64,000 bases of DNA from Sipunculus nudus (lineage: Eukaryota; Annelida; Sipuncula; Golfingiida; Sipunculidae), in assembly GCA_026874595.1 (NCBI GenBank), contig CM049315.1:16000164-16064163 (forward strand). The letters are read 5' to 3'. Shown here piece by piece: positions 26,601-41,500 of the stretch; position 1 is the first letter of the stretch; the number at the start of each line of letters is the position of its first letter. Below the pieces are notes generated by a model. It had not been told where the DNA came from. It searched no databases and was given only the letters and a program-made list of their open reading frames with translations. Both the position numbers and the translations under genes were made by a program.

Positions 26601-29563
26601 AAAATTAAAACATACAAGCATACATGAATAAATCCACCATTTGCATCTGGGATCAGCTCCAGTATTTTGAATTTTCAGGTGAGACTGGACAAGGAAACCA
26701 GACCACACCTGGAGTGCATGTATTATAACCCATCAATGCTGGATTTGTACACAGATTACCTCCCAACTTTATTTGCACCGCCAAGTTTTGCACACAATAA
26801 AGTGACAGACATACACACAAATATACATAAATATAGCCAGAATTTGCATCTGAAACCAAATGTACATGTATTAAAATCTTCCATGTCCCAAGGCCGCTTC
26901 TCTATAAAAATTACATGGATCTCCGTTGGTCAATGTTTTCATCCTTTCCATACAGGCCTCGGATTTCATTTTTGGAGATAACAAGCTACTGCTGCCTGTC
27001 AAATTTGAACTTGACAGGCAACAAAGACATTTGACAGGCAGTTTTCATTTTTTTCATTTGTTTGCATTATTTTATTTGGAATAAAGTCTATATAAGGAAA
27101 AAAAGATATCCAAGTATGTTTTATTCATCGTGATGACGGTGGGTTAAATGGAGACACGGGCGGGGGTTGGAAATGGGAATTTTTTACCAGGTCATAATTT
27201 AATAGCAGGCCTAATTTGGACGATGATAGACCTTATAATAGATATATTAATGGTGTTCCCAGTATTTATTAATATACTATATATGTTAAACACGAGGTAC
27301 GCGGGTTTTTACAACTGAACACAGTGTGGATACGATGTAGTTTCCCGCGAAACTGTATTACCAACATCCTTATACAGTGGACCAATCGGATAACGCGTAA
27401 CATAATGTTGACGTGTAGCCCACGCTGCAGTAACCGCTATACTAAGCTATGATTGGCTGATAATAGCCGGCCATAAAAGATCATTTTTCTGATTGGCCAA
27501 GGGGTAGCCATTTTTTATCTGAAATGTTCCCGAATTTTTTCCCGAGTAGATCCGAATGTGGCTAGCTTAGTGCCACCGTGTGTCACTGTAAGAGACTATT
27601 GGCTCATTTGCTGGTTTCCCAGGCCAGTTTCCTCATGAACGGGGAACCAGTAACACTAAGTTTTTTTTGTTTTTTTTTAAATTAAAAAGAATAGAGTGGC
27701 TGTGATTGTGATTGTGTACACACAAGAAGGACGCAGTGAGGAATTTTTCTGACCTGCAGCAAGGTGCCTGTCAAGATCGTGGCTGACGGCAGCCAGCCAA
27801 TTTTAACCAATTTGCCGGTTGCCGGTCGTCAAATTCGAGGCCTGTCCATATGATGTTCAAATGCAGCCAACATATCAAAACAGCCAGCCAATTTTAACAA
27901 ATTTGCCGGTTGCCGGTCGTCAAATTGGGGGCCAGTCCATATGATGTTCAAATGCAGCCAACATATCAAACAGTGACATTTGATGATCCCAATGTGACAT
28001 GACACTTTTTATCCAGATCTACCAGTTTACTGATGACTTCTTATAACCCTAGATTTGATATATGTCTATAAGATAAGATAATAAAACCCTTCTGAATGGT
28101 TAAGCAGCTGACAACTGAATCAGTTAATTCCACTCCAGTAGTTGTGTTATGGGCTGGTTTTAAGAACTTTATAAGTTTTATGTGTGAAACTGATGTTTTT
28201 GGGTCTGCCATTTAAAGAAATGAGGTCATAAAGACCTGGTTTAACATATAACCTTTGGTAGGAATTCTCAGCTAGAGATATCTGCATGGTAAATTTAAAG
28301 CTTTCAACTAGTTTCCAGAAACCCTAGCCATTACAAAACATGTCATATGGCACACCAGTTCACAGAGGACCCCTGTACCACCTCAGACAAGACGGCAGTT
28401 CACCAAAAAAACATATTTTAACACTAGTCAAAATCACACTCAAAATAATTTTGGTTGACAATATAATTGGTGATGGTGGTGGGGGGGGGGGGGGGGGGGG
28501 GGGTTAGGGTAGGGCCCATGAGAAAAAGTATATGTTTATTACAGCAGGGTTTGTCTGCCAGTGCTGCATCACTAATAAAGTTACCTAGGCAAGGCTGTAG
28601 TGAGCAAGAGTGGGGTCTTGGATATACAAAATGCAATTACATTACAGCATCTGAAAAACCTCAATAATCAGAATAATTTTTAAGCTCTTAGCTTCAAATT
28701 TCAGAATTCAACAGATTAAATCCACATGCATCCTGGCTGTGAAAAATAAATTAATTATAATTATGAGAAAAAAAGTGCCATGGTCAAATTTAGGCAAAAT
28801 TAAAGGTACCAATTTTATATTTGTGCTAATATTTTAAAAAATTTAAAAGATTTTGATCTAATTTTGGGTATACAATTAAATTTTGATTAATTAAAGTTAT
28901 ATTACTTAAAAAAGTCCCTAGCTTTAATATTTTTTTGTGATAAGTGACCATATATTTTTCCGTTTTTTTTTACCAAGTGCAATATGTTTGGGCCCATAAC
29001 TTTTTTAAACTAGACATTTCTTGGCACCGCAGGTGCCAGAGTATCCCCAGACAAAGTCGCCCCCCCCCCCCCCCTTTTTAAGAATAAGCCCCCATTTTTT
29101 GCAGCATATACTGACACTTGGCAAGCAGTTATTGTTTCTTCCATCTATAAATCCACAATCTTTTTGAAGATGTTGGTCCTGTGACCTTGACCTTTTGGCA
29201 CATCACAAGGCTATCCAAGATCTTCTGTCACCTTGATTTTGGGACCAATCCATGCAAACAATCTTGAGATATTTAAGAGTTTGTGTAATTTTCAGCAGAA
29301 ATGGACCTATTCAAGGTCAAGATCACTCTCTTAGCAATGGTCATGACCCCATTATAAATGGGCTTCGTCCTCTTACCTATATCTATACATATATAAAGTT
29401 TGATAAAGATCCGTGGAATTTTTTTTTAGTTATCTTGCTCACAAGATTTTTCTGTGGCAGGACTGTCATGAAACCATAGTATCCCGACTTTGTCTGGGGA
29501 AACAATGAGAGTGGAAGAGAGAGAGAGAAAGAAAGAGAGAGAAAGAAGGAGATAGAGAGAGAA

Positions 29564-29594
<31 letters not shown>

Positions 29595-32500
29595 GAGAGA
29601 GAGAGAGAAAGAAAGAAAAAAAGAGAAAGAGAGAGAGAGAAAGAGAGAAGGAAAGAGAATGAGAAGAATAGTCTCCTGTGGCCTTGACCTTTGACCTTGT
29701 GACCCCAAAATTGATATTGATCATCCACTTTTATATATAAATCAATAAAGGTCTAGATTTATTGATGGCCAATATATAATTCAGGTTTGAAATCCATATA
29801 TTAATCCAAGCTTGAATTATCATCTCAGGAACTAATTTTTGGACAGATGGCTCCTGTGACCTTCACCTTTGACCTTGTAACCTCATAATTGACAGGCATC
29901 TTCCTCTATTGGCAGGGGAACTGTATGTGCAAGATGAAATGTCTGAGATGAAATGTTTGGCTGAAAATGCATCCACAATCTTTTTAAAAATGTGTCCTGT
30001 GACCTTGACCTTTGACCTCATGACGCCAAAATCAATAAGGGTCTTGCCTTTCTAATGGGACATATACAAGTCAAGTTTTAAATCCATACATCAATAAAAG
30101 TAGGAATTATCATCCAGAAACTAATTTTTGGACAGAGGGCTCCTGTGACCTTCACCTTTGACCTTGTGACCTCAAAACTGATAGGGGTCTTCCACTCTTG
30201 GCAGGTGAATTATATGTGCAAGATGAAAGATCTTGATGGGACATCTAACATTATGTCGAATTTTGGATTCCTAGGTCTTACGTATTGAAAACGTGTCACA
30301 TCGACGGACAGACAGACATAAGGACGGACGACGTACAATGGATCACAACTATAGCTCAGATGACTTATAGTCAGCTGAGCTAAAAACAAATCACTAGACC
30401 AATAACACCGCAGAAAATGTTCAAGATGTTAAATCAAAATCCCATTAATCTTCAACCTCAAAATTTAAACAAATTGGCAATGCTTCTCATCAAATTTACA
30501 CGATACACAAAAATCTGACCAACACATTGTATTAAATACAAATTCAGAAAATATCAGCAAGTATTGCAAATATATTTACTGAATATCAAAAACAATAATG
30601 AAAAAATATTACTTAATATCACAAATGATTGAAAAGTTCTTCTTTTAATATATATTGTATCCCAAATTTGTAAATAACATACATATTGGTCAAACCCAGG
30701 AATCCTTTATTTCTAACCTTTTCCGATATAACAAGCAGATGGTATAATAAAATCAATGAAAGTACATGAATTTGACAACAGTTAAATATTTAATATATAA
30801 CAGATGTGGAAACATAGCAGAGCTGACAGCGTGTACTGCATCTGTATTACTGCTGCAGCCTATGGGAACAAAAGATATATCAATACAGCAGAATATAAAG
30901 CACACTTACCTTGTATCTTTTAAGTTTTGTCCAGGAATAACCTGCAAAACAAGATCAATATATTACTGCAAGGTACATTCTAAATGAAGCTCAATGAATG
31001 CAAGCACGAGCATAAGACCACGGCTCATACATGGGGAACATCTGGCTTGCATTGTCACTAAAATATCAGACAATGAACTGGCATTTATTCTTTTTCTTCC
31101 CTGGTATATTAATATTTTACTTGTTCATGTTCTAAATGTCACTTTCTTTTCCATGTTGACCTAAAGGAGTTAACTTGCTTGTTCTATCTATAGTATTTTA
31201 ACGTGTGATGTTTGGTCCTATGGTATTTGGTTTGTGGCATTTTATATGCAGAAGTTATTTCCATGGTAATGTGTTTTCCATGCTTTCTGCTATGATATTA
31301 GTCTAGGTATAGTTTGTGCTGTGGTCAGTGATTTGTCAGTGGCTGTCATGTCCAAGCATATTTTGTCCCTGCATGTTTTTTTTCAGAGGCATTTTGTAAT
31401 GTGGCATTTTATCCACGAAAACCTTAAACAAATACCATTCCACCCTGGATCCCTCAAACACTGTCTTTTTATATTTTTTGTTGGAGGTAACCACCTCCAT
31501 TTTTAAATGCTAGCTTAAATAAATATTTACAACTGTGAACACTGTTTGTACTTAAATATCTAGATAAATATGTCAATGAAACTGAACACTAATTACTAAC
31601 TGCGTTGTTTGAAAGTGTATGTGGGAAGTAGAAGTCCTTGCCAGCAGCCTGTAAACTTATACCAAACTAATCTCATCAGCTCTACAGCCAGACCATAAAA
31701 CAGTAGTGGGTGCTGAATGCTTCATTCCTAATTTAAACCATTTAATACCTCTTTATAACTGGTTTAATTACCCATGTGGGCTGAACTTCTTTATAAATTC
31801 CTTGTTTTTTCCCCAGCGCATGCCATTTAATAAAGGAGAAAATGATACTTGTTACATGCCTCATACTCTGACTGGGATGATCTGCTTATTACGGGTCTGG
31901 GTAAAAGCATAGTTATGCCTCATTTGCAATTACAAGGAGTCACAATTATTTATATTACAAATTTAAATTTAGATGGCCCTGATTACCTTACCCTAGAATG
32001 GATTCCACGTTTTCCATTCATTTAAATATAAGCAGTTTATAGCTGAATGCAGTGTGCTGTACAATCAATGCTGGCACTGGCCACAGTCACTTTGCCAAAA
32101 TCAACAGTACAAGCAGTGAATCTGAGAGTTATACTAGACAAAGCACACAAACCAACATGATAACAAAACTCCTGTTGTTAATTTCTGCCACTTGTCCTTA
32201 GGGTTGAGGTGGGAACAATAAAATTTTAAACTTTAAAGCCAGCTATCCACGTAACTTTCCTATAGAATTACTGTGATGTCTGGCTTACCCTGAGTACAAA
32301 TTAATGAACCCAGGTTATTCCTGTTAAGAAAAGCCATAATACCTCTATGATAGATGTATAAGCTTACTTATCTAAAAGCTGTTAGTAAACACAGCAATGT
32401 TGACAAACAGAAAAACCATTTAACCCGAGGTGGTTGGTTTCTTATGTGCGAAGTCTGAGGGTCACTAGTTGCAAAATGCCCTTTGTGAAACTCTTGTTCA

Positions 32501-35500
32501 TCAGACTTGCCACCAGATGTCCTTGTTGAATCTGTGAGCTATTTGTCATTAGTACAGGCTGATAAAAAAACAAGGGACCTATGGGTCACTTCGCTCAGCT
32601 GTTAATGATAAAAAAATATGATTTAGAAATGAGGCACATGCCGGTTTTGTGTGGTAATAAATATAAGCTGTATTATGAGTTGATGGTGTTTAGCTTACGT
32701 ATGATTTTGATAGTAACTTTGGTGACAGGGAAGAGGATTGATTTCATTTATTTTATTAATAAATGGAGTACTATTGTCACACAGATTTTGACTTGGCCAT
32801 ATAACTTATAAGCAGAACATATAATATAAGAGTTTAACTATTTATTAAAAAAAATTACAAATATTGTCCCAAATATAATCTTTATTAAAAATAATAAGAG
32901 AATCGTATGATTTTTATAAATGAAATATAACTGAAATGATTATTAAAATAATATTAAAGAATATATTCATGAATGCATTCATGAATACATTTTGAAAGTA
33001 TTTGCACTGGTATTCATATACTTTCATTTTTACCTGAATTCCCATTCTTTATGCAAGAAATTTTATAATGGAGTACATATTCATATTCGTATTTAAATAC
33101 AATTGCAAAGTATTCGCATCATGTCTGGTATTTATTCAGTTTTCACGGTTTTCACCATACAATGATGTTGAGAATCCATAATATACAAAATTCACACATT
33201 TAAATAATGATCATAAGTACCTGGTTTTATGGCTTTTTTTTATATTAAAACAAAAATAAATAAAATATATTCATTTTGGACTAATTTCACATCAATGTAC
33301 ACACTAGACACAGTAGGAATCTAGATTAATATTATCAACTGCATCTTTGTCTATCATTAGTTTCCTTCATATGATCCCTAATGATTAGTAATGAATAATA
33401 GATTTACTTTTTTATCATTAAAATTGAACTGAAAAATACCATAGGTGACTGCATGGTGTTATTTGGAATATGTGACATTCTATCCATCGATACAAGATTC
33501 TTATATCATCAGTAACTGCAAGTTAATTTCCTGTTATCATAAACTAACAAATTACTTTTCTATTTTTCTTTAATTTGATATTAAAAACCAATAAAAATTT
33601 ATTAATTTATTGTTTATTGTTATGTTGTTGGTTAAAACTACTAGATGAGTTGGGTTGGACACCTGGATCAACTGTGGCTGGCCAAGCTGCCTGGCTGCCC
33701 CAGAGTAAGCCTCACCTCAAGCATGCATAATTTGCTGAAAGTTCAACAAGGTCAACATACAGGTGACTCAAGAGGGGCTGGAGAGAGCCAAGGTCTGACA
33801 TGGTCTCATAAAAACATTAATAAAAGCTACAATTTTTGGCCAATTTCTTTCAGCTTTCTAAACTAAAAAGCTGAAATCCTTATGTGTGCATGATATGAAA
33901 ATTTTATCAACAGTGCTCACAGGAAACAAACGTGCCATGGTCAAAGTTGGGCAAAATTTAAGGTACTAATTTTATATTTATACTAATAACTTACAAAATT
34001 TGAAAAATTCAGAACTAATTTTGGGTATTCAACTGAATCTTGATTAAATAATGTTACATCCCTGACAAAAAAATCTCTAGCTTCAGCAATCCCCTTGTTA
34101 AGGGAGTAAATATATTTCTTGATTTTTTACAAAGTGCATTATGTTTGGGCCCATAACTTAAAACAATTACGCAATACTGACATCATTTCTGGCATGTGCA
34201 TAGGGAATGTATAGAAAAATATGTATATTAAATATGATTAAAGTCAGATCAGTGGTTTAGACATAAGGCAGTCTTGAAGTGTAACAATGGGTTTTTAATA
34301 GAAAAATGAAGTTTTTCATTAATATCTCGAAGGTATTAAGTCGTAGTGACAAAATTCTTGGCATGGTAGGGGATTTTGGAGACATCTAATTGTATGCCAA
34401 ATTTTAGGAACTGAGAGCTGAAGCTGGGGAGCTGAGCTTTTGCAAACTGCTTAACACTAGCTTGATGTAAACAATATGTTACATTGTGCTTGAAAACTTG
34501 AATAAAATCAACAGTTTTTGATCAACTGGTTTCAAATTTTTGGTTTTAACAGACAAAATGCTAACAAAAACATGCTGTGAAAATTAAATCCACAGTACTT
34601 ACTGGAAAAAAAACGTGCCATGGTCAAAGTTGGGCAAAATTTAAGGTACCAATTTTTTATTTTTGTTAATATTTTAAAAAATTTAATAGATTTTGATCTA
34701 ATTTTGGGTATACAATTTAATTTTGATTAATTAAAGTTATAATACTGAAAAAAAGTCCATAGTTTAAACATGTTTTGTGTTATGTGATCAAATATCTTTC
34801 CTGATTTTTTACAAAATGCATTATGTTTGGGCCCATGACTTTTTTAAAATTATATATTACAGACATAATTTCTGGCATGTACATAGGAACTGTACAGAGG
34901 AATATTTATGGTAAATATGAACAAAAACAGATGAGTGGTTTTGATATTAGGCAGTCCTGAAGTGTGAAAATAGGTTTTTAATAAAAAATTGAGGTTTTTC
35001 CTTAATTACTCAAAAGAACGAAGTTGCAAAGGCCCTGTTTTCGGCTTAGTAGGAGATCTTGGGGACACCTAACATTATGCTGAATTTTGGATTCCTAGGT
35101 CATACGGTTTCAAAATGTGCCACATCTACGGACGGACGGATGGACGGACAGACGGACGACGGACAATGGACCACGACTATAGCTCAGATGACTTTTAGTA
35201 AGCTGAGCTAAAAAGAATACTTACATGAAGATGAACAACTTCTCCCATATCTCGGAGCTCATTTTCTGTCTGTACAAAAGCTGAAAGAGGAAAGAAAAGA
35301 CCATAATTAACTAGAAATTTCTGGCATCAGCGATAATTTTGTGTAGGCCATCATCCTCTGATGCATTTATCTACTGACTTGCCACATTGGTGGCACCACA
35401 TGTCTTGTACTATCACATATATACAACCAAACAAGAGGCTGTGACCCATATTTATGTACATGTATAATTCTAAATGTAAAATTTCAGTTCTATGTCTCCT

Positions 35501-38500
35501 ATGTCATTCACCAACAGGGGATAAACTGTACAAAACGGAGAAATGACCTCTGTACAAGAAAGCTGTCCTAGATCTTTGAGCATGCAAAACTCAACGAAAC
35601 CCTCCACTCACTCTAAGAGGTATCTAGTTTTTTTTGTGTGATCTTTGACTAAATATGGAGAAGCTCATGGTTCCTACAGTTAAGGTCATGACCCTCCCTG
35701 TTAAGATCATGACCCTTCCTATTTAAGGTCATGATCATGGTATCAACTTAAATCATCAACTCCATGGTATCAACTTCATCCTCAGTCTCATGTCTAATAA
35801 TTTGCACAATATCAAATCTACAGTACATTACCACTAGTCACTGTTGTTAAATAGGAGTGATAAGGAGATAAAATGCACAAAAATGGAAAATGGATTGTAG
35901 ATGGTGCCAAAATTTTCTTAAAAAGATAGCACTATCAAATATAGATCTGCAATCACTGATTTTAAGAACCAACCATTCACACTTTTTTAGATGTCCAATC
36001 TTTCGTGTAATATTCACCAAATTCAAGGACATCTCTCTCACATTGAAAAGGTAATGAACTGATTTTAAATAATTTCATCTCCTCTGCCCAATGTCAATAT
36101 ACATGAAATATATATTATCAAAAAGATTTGTCACATTATGGGGTCAAATAAATACATTAATTCCTTCAGGGTTTTGATTTACTTATATTATAAGTGTTTT
36201 ACAGGTACCAGCAGGTGAATTATTTAAGAAAATCCCGCTTTGATGGATTTACTGCTGAAAGCAAACTTAAAGCTATTTTATTAAAAGCAATTATTTTTAT
36301 GATGGCTTGATCACCATTGTCTACTATAGTTCAGAGGGTCAGGGTGATTGCACCAGCTTAGCAAATTGAAATCAGTTATGCTTAAACACAGCAAATCTTT
36401 GATTTTTTTCATTGCCGATGGTTCAAATTGAACCCAAAGTACTAGATATAAAACTATCAGTTTTTTTTTTTTTTTTGCACATTGATGTGAATTAATTCAC
36501 TCCTCATCCAGTGCTGCTCAGGATAAGCTCAAATATACATGAATATGTTGTTACAGATTATATTAAATATTTAGGCAGAGCACTGATACAGGTCAATATG
36601 AGCCTGTTGTGTTATAACAAGATCATTATCACTGGTAAACTGAGCCGTCACAGCCTGTACCGCCACAAGATCACTAGATACACAAAACCATCTGGCTCAT
36701 AAACCTGGCCGATTTTTATCCAACATTAATCAAAACAGATGATTGGGTAAAATGTTAGGATTTCATTATGGGAAGAATATGATATACCAATACTTTGGAT
36801 GGTTTCGTATTCACAAGCTCAATTTCAAATTTTCACAATATCCCCTTGATCAGTGTTTAGAAAGAGTTCAACTCTGACCATCTCACCACTCTGGGACATG
36901 AACTGATTATATCAATTTTGACCATCTCACCACACCTAGGCCTACAACAATACTTTATATCAGTGTGTGGATTATTTCATCCCCAAATAAGATAATTTGC
37001 ATGTGATTTCCATATGCAAAACTCAATATATTTTGTCAAGGTCAATCCAACCTTTTTCTGTCAAGGTCAAACCTCTATCAATACACCATGAAAGGGGTAG
37101 GCAAGCTGCTACATATACTCTATTGTCATGGTCGACTTACCGAGCCACAATAATCCATGCACTGCCTAGTCAAACCAGTACACTTCATCAAGGTTGAGCA
37201 GACTTCTGACAATATACTACCAGTCAAGGCTGACTAAACAAATGCTTCTCTGGGTCAAACAAAGCTGAACCCCCACTGCATCTCAAGGTCACATATATGT
37301 GTGTCGGCACTATCTCCATTGTCCAATCCAAAACCAGACATCATGATCAGCAGAACATAAAAACCCTTCTAGACTGACCCGAATATCAAGTGCAAGGTGT
37401 AACTTAGCGTTTTTTTTTATAAGGAAGTACCTCATTTCTTAAGAAAATGAAGATAATTAATATCCTTTAATGTGGTATTAAAGGACTGACCATAGTACAC
37501 ACATTTTTTCCACACCATATAATCTGGCAGGTTGATGAGAGCAGGTTCATAAAAGATACAAATTGTGCCTTTAATTCATCAGTTTCGACTGAAGAAGTCC
37601 CCAAACGAAGTTAGAGGGTAACTTTTCTCTTGTTAAGGGATAGCTAATATTTGGCTTTACTAATCCCTTGGCCTAGATCTTCATTTTTGTAAAGGCATCC
37701 CATCCCCCTCCATGGTGCTAGTACCAGTAGTAGCAAACATGAAGCAGTACTGCATCTTTATTAACTCCACAGCAAGGCTGCCTAGCTAGCATCTGAATAT
37801 GAATACAGCACTTATTTATCTGCACAAGCCAGCAATGTTGCTGAGCTGTGAATCAATACCCACCCCAGACTAAATCCAAATAAATTGATACAGCCACGAA
37901 TGACACTGAATCATTACATTCTACTTCTCGTAACTGGCTTCATTACTCAATTAGAGCAGGTGGCAGCACTGTTTTTCTTAGCAAATTAAAAGGAACAGTC
38001 TGGTGAATTAATAATAGGAACGATTTATGATCTAGGATAGTGGACCCGAGACTAGAAATCTGGTCCCAATACTACACATTCAAAAGAAATCAGAACTGAA
38101 ACACGATGACACTCAAAGAGTACATACCTCAATCAATGCCTCACGTTTTTATATACATATGTTTTTTAATATCATCTTTTTTGTTACCTGGTTGATTAAT
38201 TAGTTATCTGTTTGGTTTGTCTGTTAGCAACATTGCTTAAAAAGTATTTAACAGATTTTGAAGAAATTTGTGGAGTGTTAGGGTAACACACCCAGTACAC
38301 AATTAAATTTTGAGGGCAATCTAGATCACCATATGTATATATGGGTTTTTTATTCTTTAACATTGTGAGAGGGTAATTTGTTTATTCCTGGCCAAAGGCA
38401 AAAGTCACTAATATAAGGGCCTGCTTTTGCTCTGACAGGCAGAGCCAACCTGTGATGCAATCACTGAGTTTACAAATTATGACATATGGACTGCATTTGA

Positions 38501-41500
38501 TATTCCTGTGCATGTGCAGCACACTAAAATCTATGTGTGGCTTCTAACTACATTCAATTTTGAATTTATACAGATTATCTCAAAACTTAGCAGACTCAAG
38601 ACCCTACTGGTCCTATAGATAGCGTCTAGTTTTGATTTTTATACAGATAACTTAGCAGACTCAAGACCTGACTGGTCCTATAGATAGTGGCTGTTCCTTC
38701 TTAAGGCATGAAAGCACAAAAAGATCACAGTTCATGTATTTACATAAAAAATCATCTATAGCTTCACATAATTTTACTCAAATTCAGCCACAACATTTCT
38801 TGGATATCCCGCAAGTTGACAAACAGACACAGGACAAACAGGCATTGATATTATTAATGCCAGTGGTAGCTTCAAACTGTTGTCATGCAACACGGTTTAC
38901 ATCTCTGTGGATACACAGGTCTCAGATATCCTGATTCTACTCTAGAAATGTTGGGAATAATGCAATATGTGTCCTAATGTAATTTTCCCATGAATTCTGA
39001 GAAATTTGACATTATTTTGCAAAGTCACTATTGCAGCACAATCTTGCAGAAACTATGAGAGTAAAAAGTGAGTGAAATTGCAGTGCCATCTATCATAACT
39101 GGAATGACACTAAACTGATCTTGTAAGGCAAAATAATGAACAGGTTAAATGTTAATAAATGTAATGATTCAATGTGATATCTTAACTATCATACAATTAA
39201 CCATGATTCTTGCGGTTAAACAAGAACTATATGATATCAGGTGTAACTTTTATGTTAATTTACAATCTCTATTGGTTGAAGCATATAACAAACTAAGGAG
39301 ATAAAATGATGAATAAACTGGACAAACAACTGTTTCATTATCACAGTAATTTTATGTACTAACAGGCACTTCCTTTAACATGGCTGCTCTACTTTTACTT
39401 TCAAGCAGAACTTACACTCTGCCATTTTCCAAAATCTTCTTTTTTTCAATATAATTAGAAATGTTAGAAATGGCATCATGGATTTATGAGCACCTACAAC
39501 AAATCTGATTTAGCAAATGAAATTGTAGAAAATAATGTAAACAAATAGCAAGATTACATTTAAAAACATAATTTTAAATGAATTCAAAACTGCAGATTCA
39601 CTGAAGCCCATGGCAGAAACCTCATACAGCTGTAGACCTGCAAATCAGTAAATATTTCTAATATTTAAATAAATGATGGTTCATCAAAATTTTCCACAGG
39701 GACAATTAAGCATTTATAAAACAAGGGACCTATGGGTCAGTGCTCAGCTGACGTTAACCTTGAAGGTAACAAGGGACCCATGGTTCACGGCGCTCAGCTG
39801 ATCGTGATTGGACTATAAATGTTTCTCCACTGTGATACTATATCGAGTCGATAAAGCTTATGAATATCATGGACATGTTGGGCTATTATAAAGGAATGTT
39901 ATGTAATATGTGAGTAAATGATAAATGAAATAACCTGACTGATGGATTAATAGAGTCAAATATAGTGGTTTATTTTTTATTTATTTAGAAGGGGTTGAAA
40001 ATTGTGATATATTTGAGCAAATATGAATGCAATGACAGCAGTAATAAGCAGTAGTAGAATGATGATAAGGCTATTTGTTGAAGGATCTAAAGTGTATGGT
40101 AGTCTGCAAGCTTTCAATTTGACAGATATGATGTTATGATTAACTATGCTGATGAAGTGATTTATGAATTTGTGACTGTATGACACAATATCTCTTTAGT
40201 CTTGACAAGGTACATTATTGTAATGCCCACTATGTCTACATATTACACGATATTGACATAATTTCTGGCATGTACATAGGTACCTATGGACGAATAGTTA
40301 TACAAAATATTAAAGTATGAATATATCTGATTCATCTTGTTCTTGCTTACTGAGGCTGACTTTGGGATGGGGTTTGGAGAAGGGAAAAGTGAGGGAAGCA
40401 CGAAGGTGGATGTAGAAATATTCTATTGTAATGTTTTTCATTTATATAAGAATATGAAAAGCTAAGAGGAAAGGGGCCCTCCTACTTGGCTATAGTAAAG
40501 TTCTAAATACATGATTGCAAACTAATACTCTGACAAGACTGTAATGAAGAAAAACAGTAAAAGTTTTGAGATACTGTGATGCATATGAAAATTTACAGAT
40601 GGACAGGCAAGTGGACAGAATGGACTAATACCTTTATTTCACTTTCAAGGGAATAATGCATTTAAGTTTATATATAATCCTATTTTTTTTAGGCATATCC
40701 ACTTTTTCCATTAAGAAGTTTTTATCTGAATAATTTTTATTTACAGGTTTTATAAATTTTTAATAAAAAAAACCCTGAAATTATAAGTTAAAATATTAGA
40801 AATGTTGCAAAAGTTGCAATCATTATATATACAGAGTAAAAAACTGAAACTATAAGTTAAAATATTAGAATTGTTGCAAAAGTTGCAATCATCATATATC
40901 CAGAGTGTAGCTCATATTGGGTCATATTATGCATACACATATATTTTATTATTTTTAAATCATAAATGTTTAAACTGAATTTAAAAGAAAATAATGCCAC
41001 AACATGGCATCTACAAGAATATTCCTTGAATCACTTTTAAAAAGTTTTGCACATTGGAGTTTTCAGATTATGCTTAATTTTATTCACCAAAATAAAATAA
41101 AAGATTCAGTAAATTTGATAAAATAAAACATCTTTTCAAATAAAGTATACACACTGTTGGTTGAATGAGGGACAAATAATATCATTGTGCTAATTACTAT
41201 CCCAGTTTTAATTTATTACTGGAATTAATAGTCAATTTCACACCTGGTGAAGTTTTTACTCTTCTGAAGTAAGGAATTACTTATCTCATGAACATCCACA
41301 CTTTCATAGCAATACACCACTTTGTGGACACAATTAAATGGACACTTTAATCATTGTAACCCTGGTGGTACAATACAAAATCTAAAATGTAGCATAGCCT
41401 AGAATAAGAATGAATCAAATACAGAAAATAATAACATTCATCTAGTTTATGCACAATCTTGGGGGGGGGGGGGGGGAGTGCAGGGCAGAGGGGAAGCCTG

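Noticed and set aside
29383..29728. Ser/Leu/Phe-rich minus-strand frames of up to 113 codons
   Set aside because: Translation of the GA-rich simple repeat.
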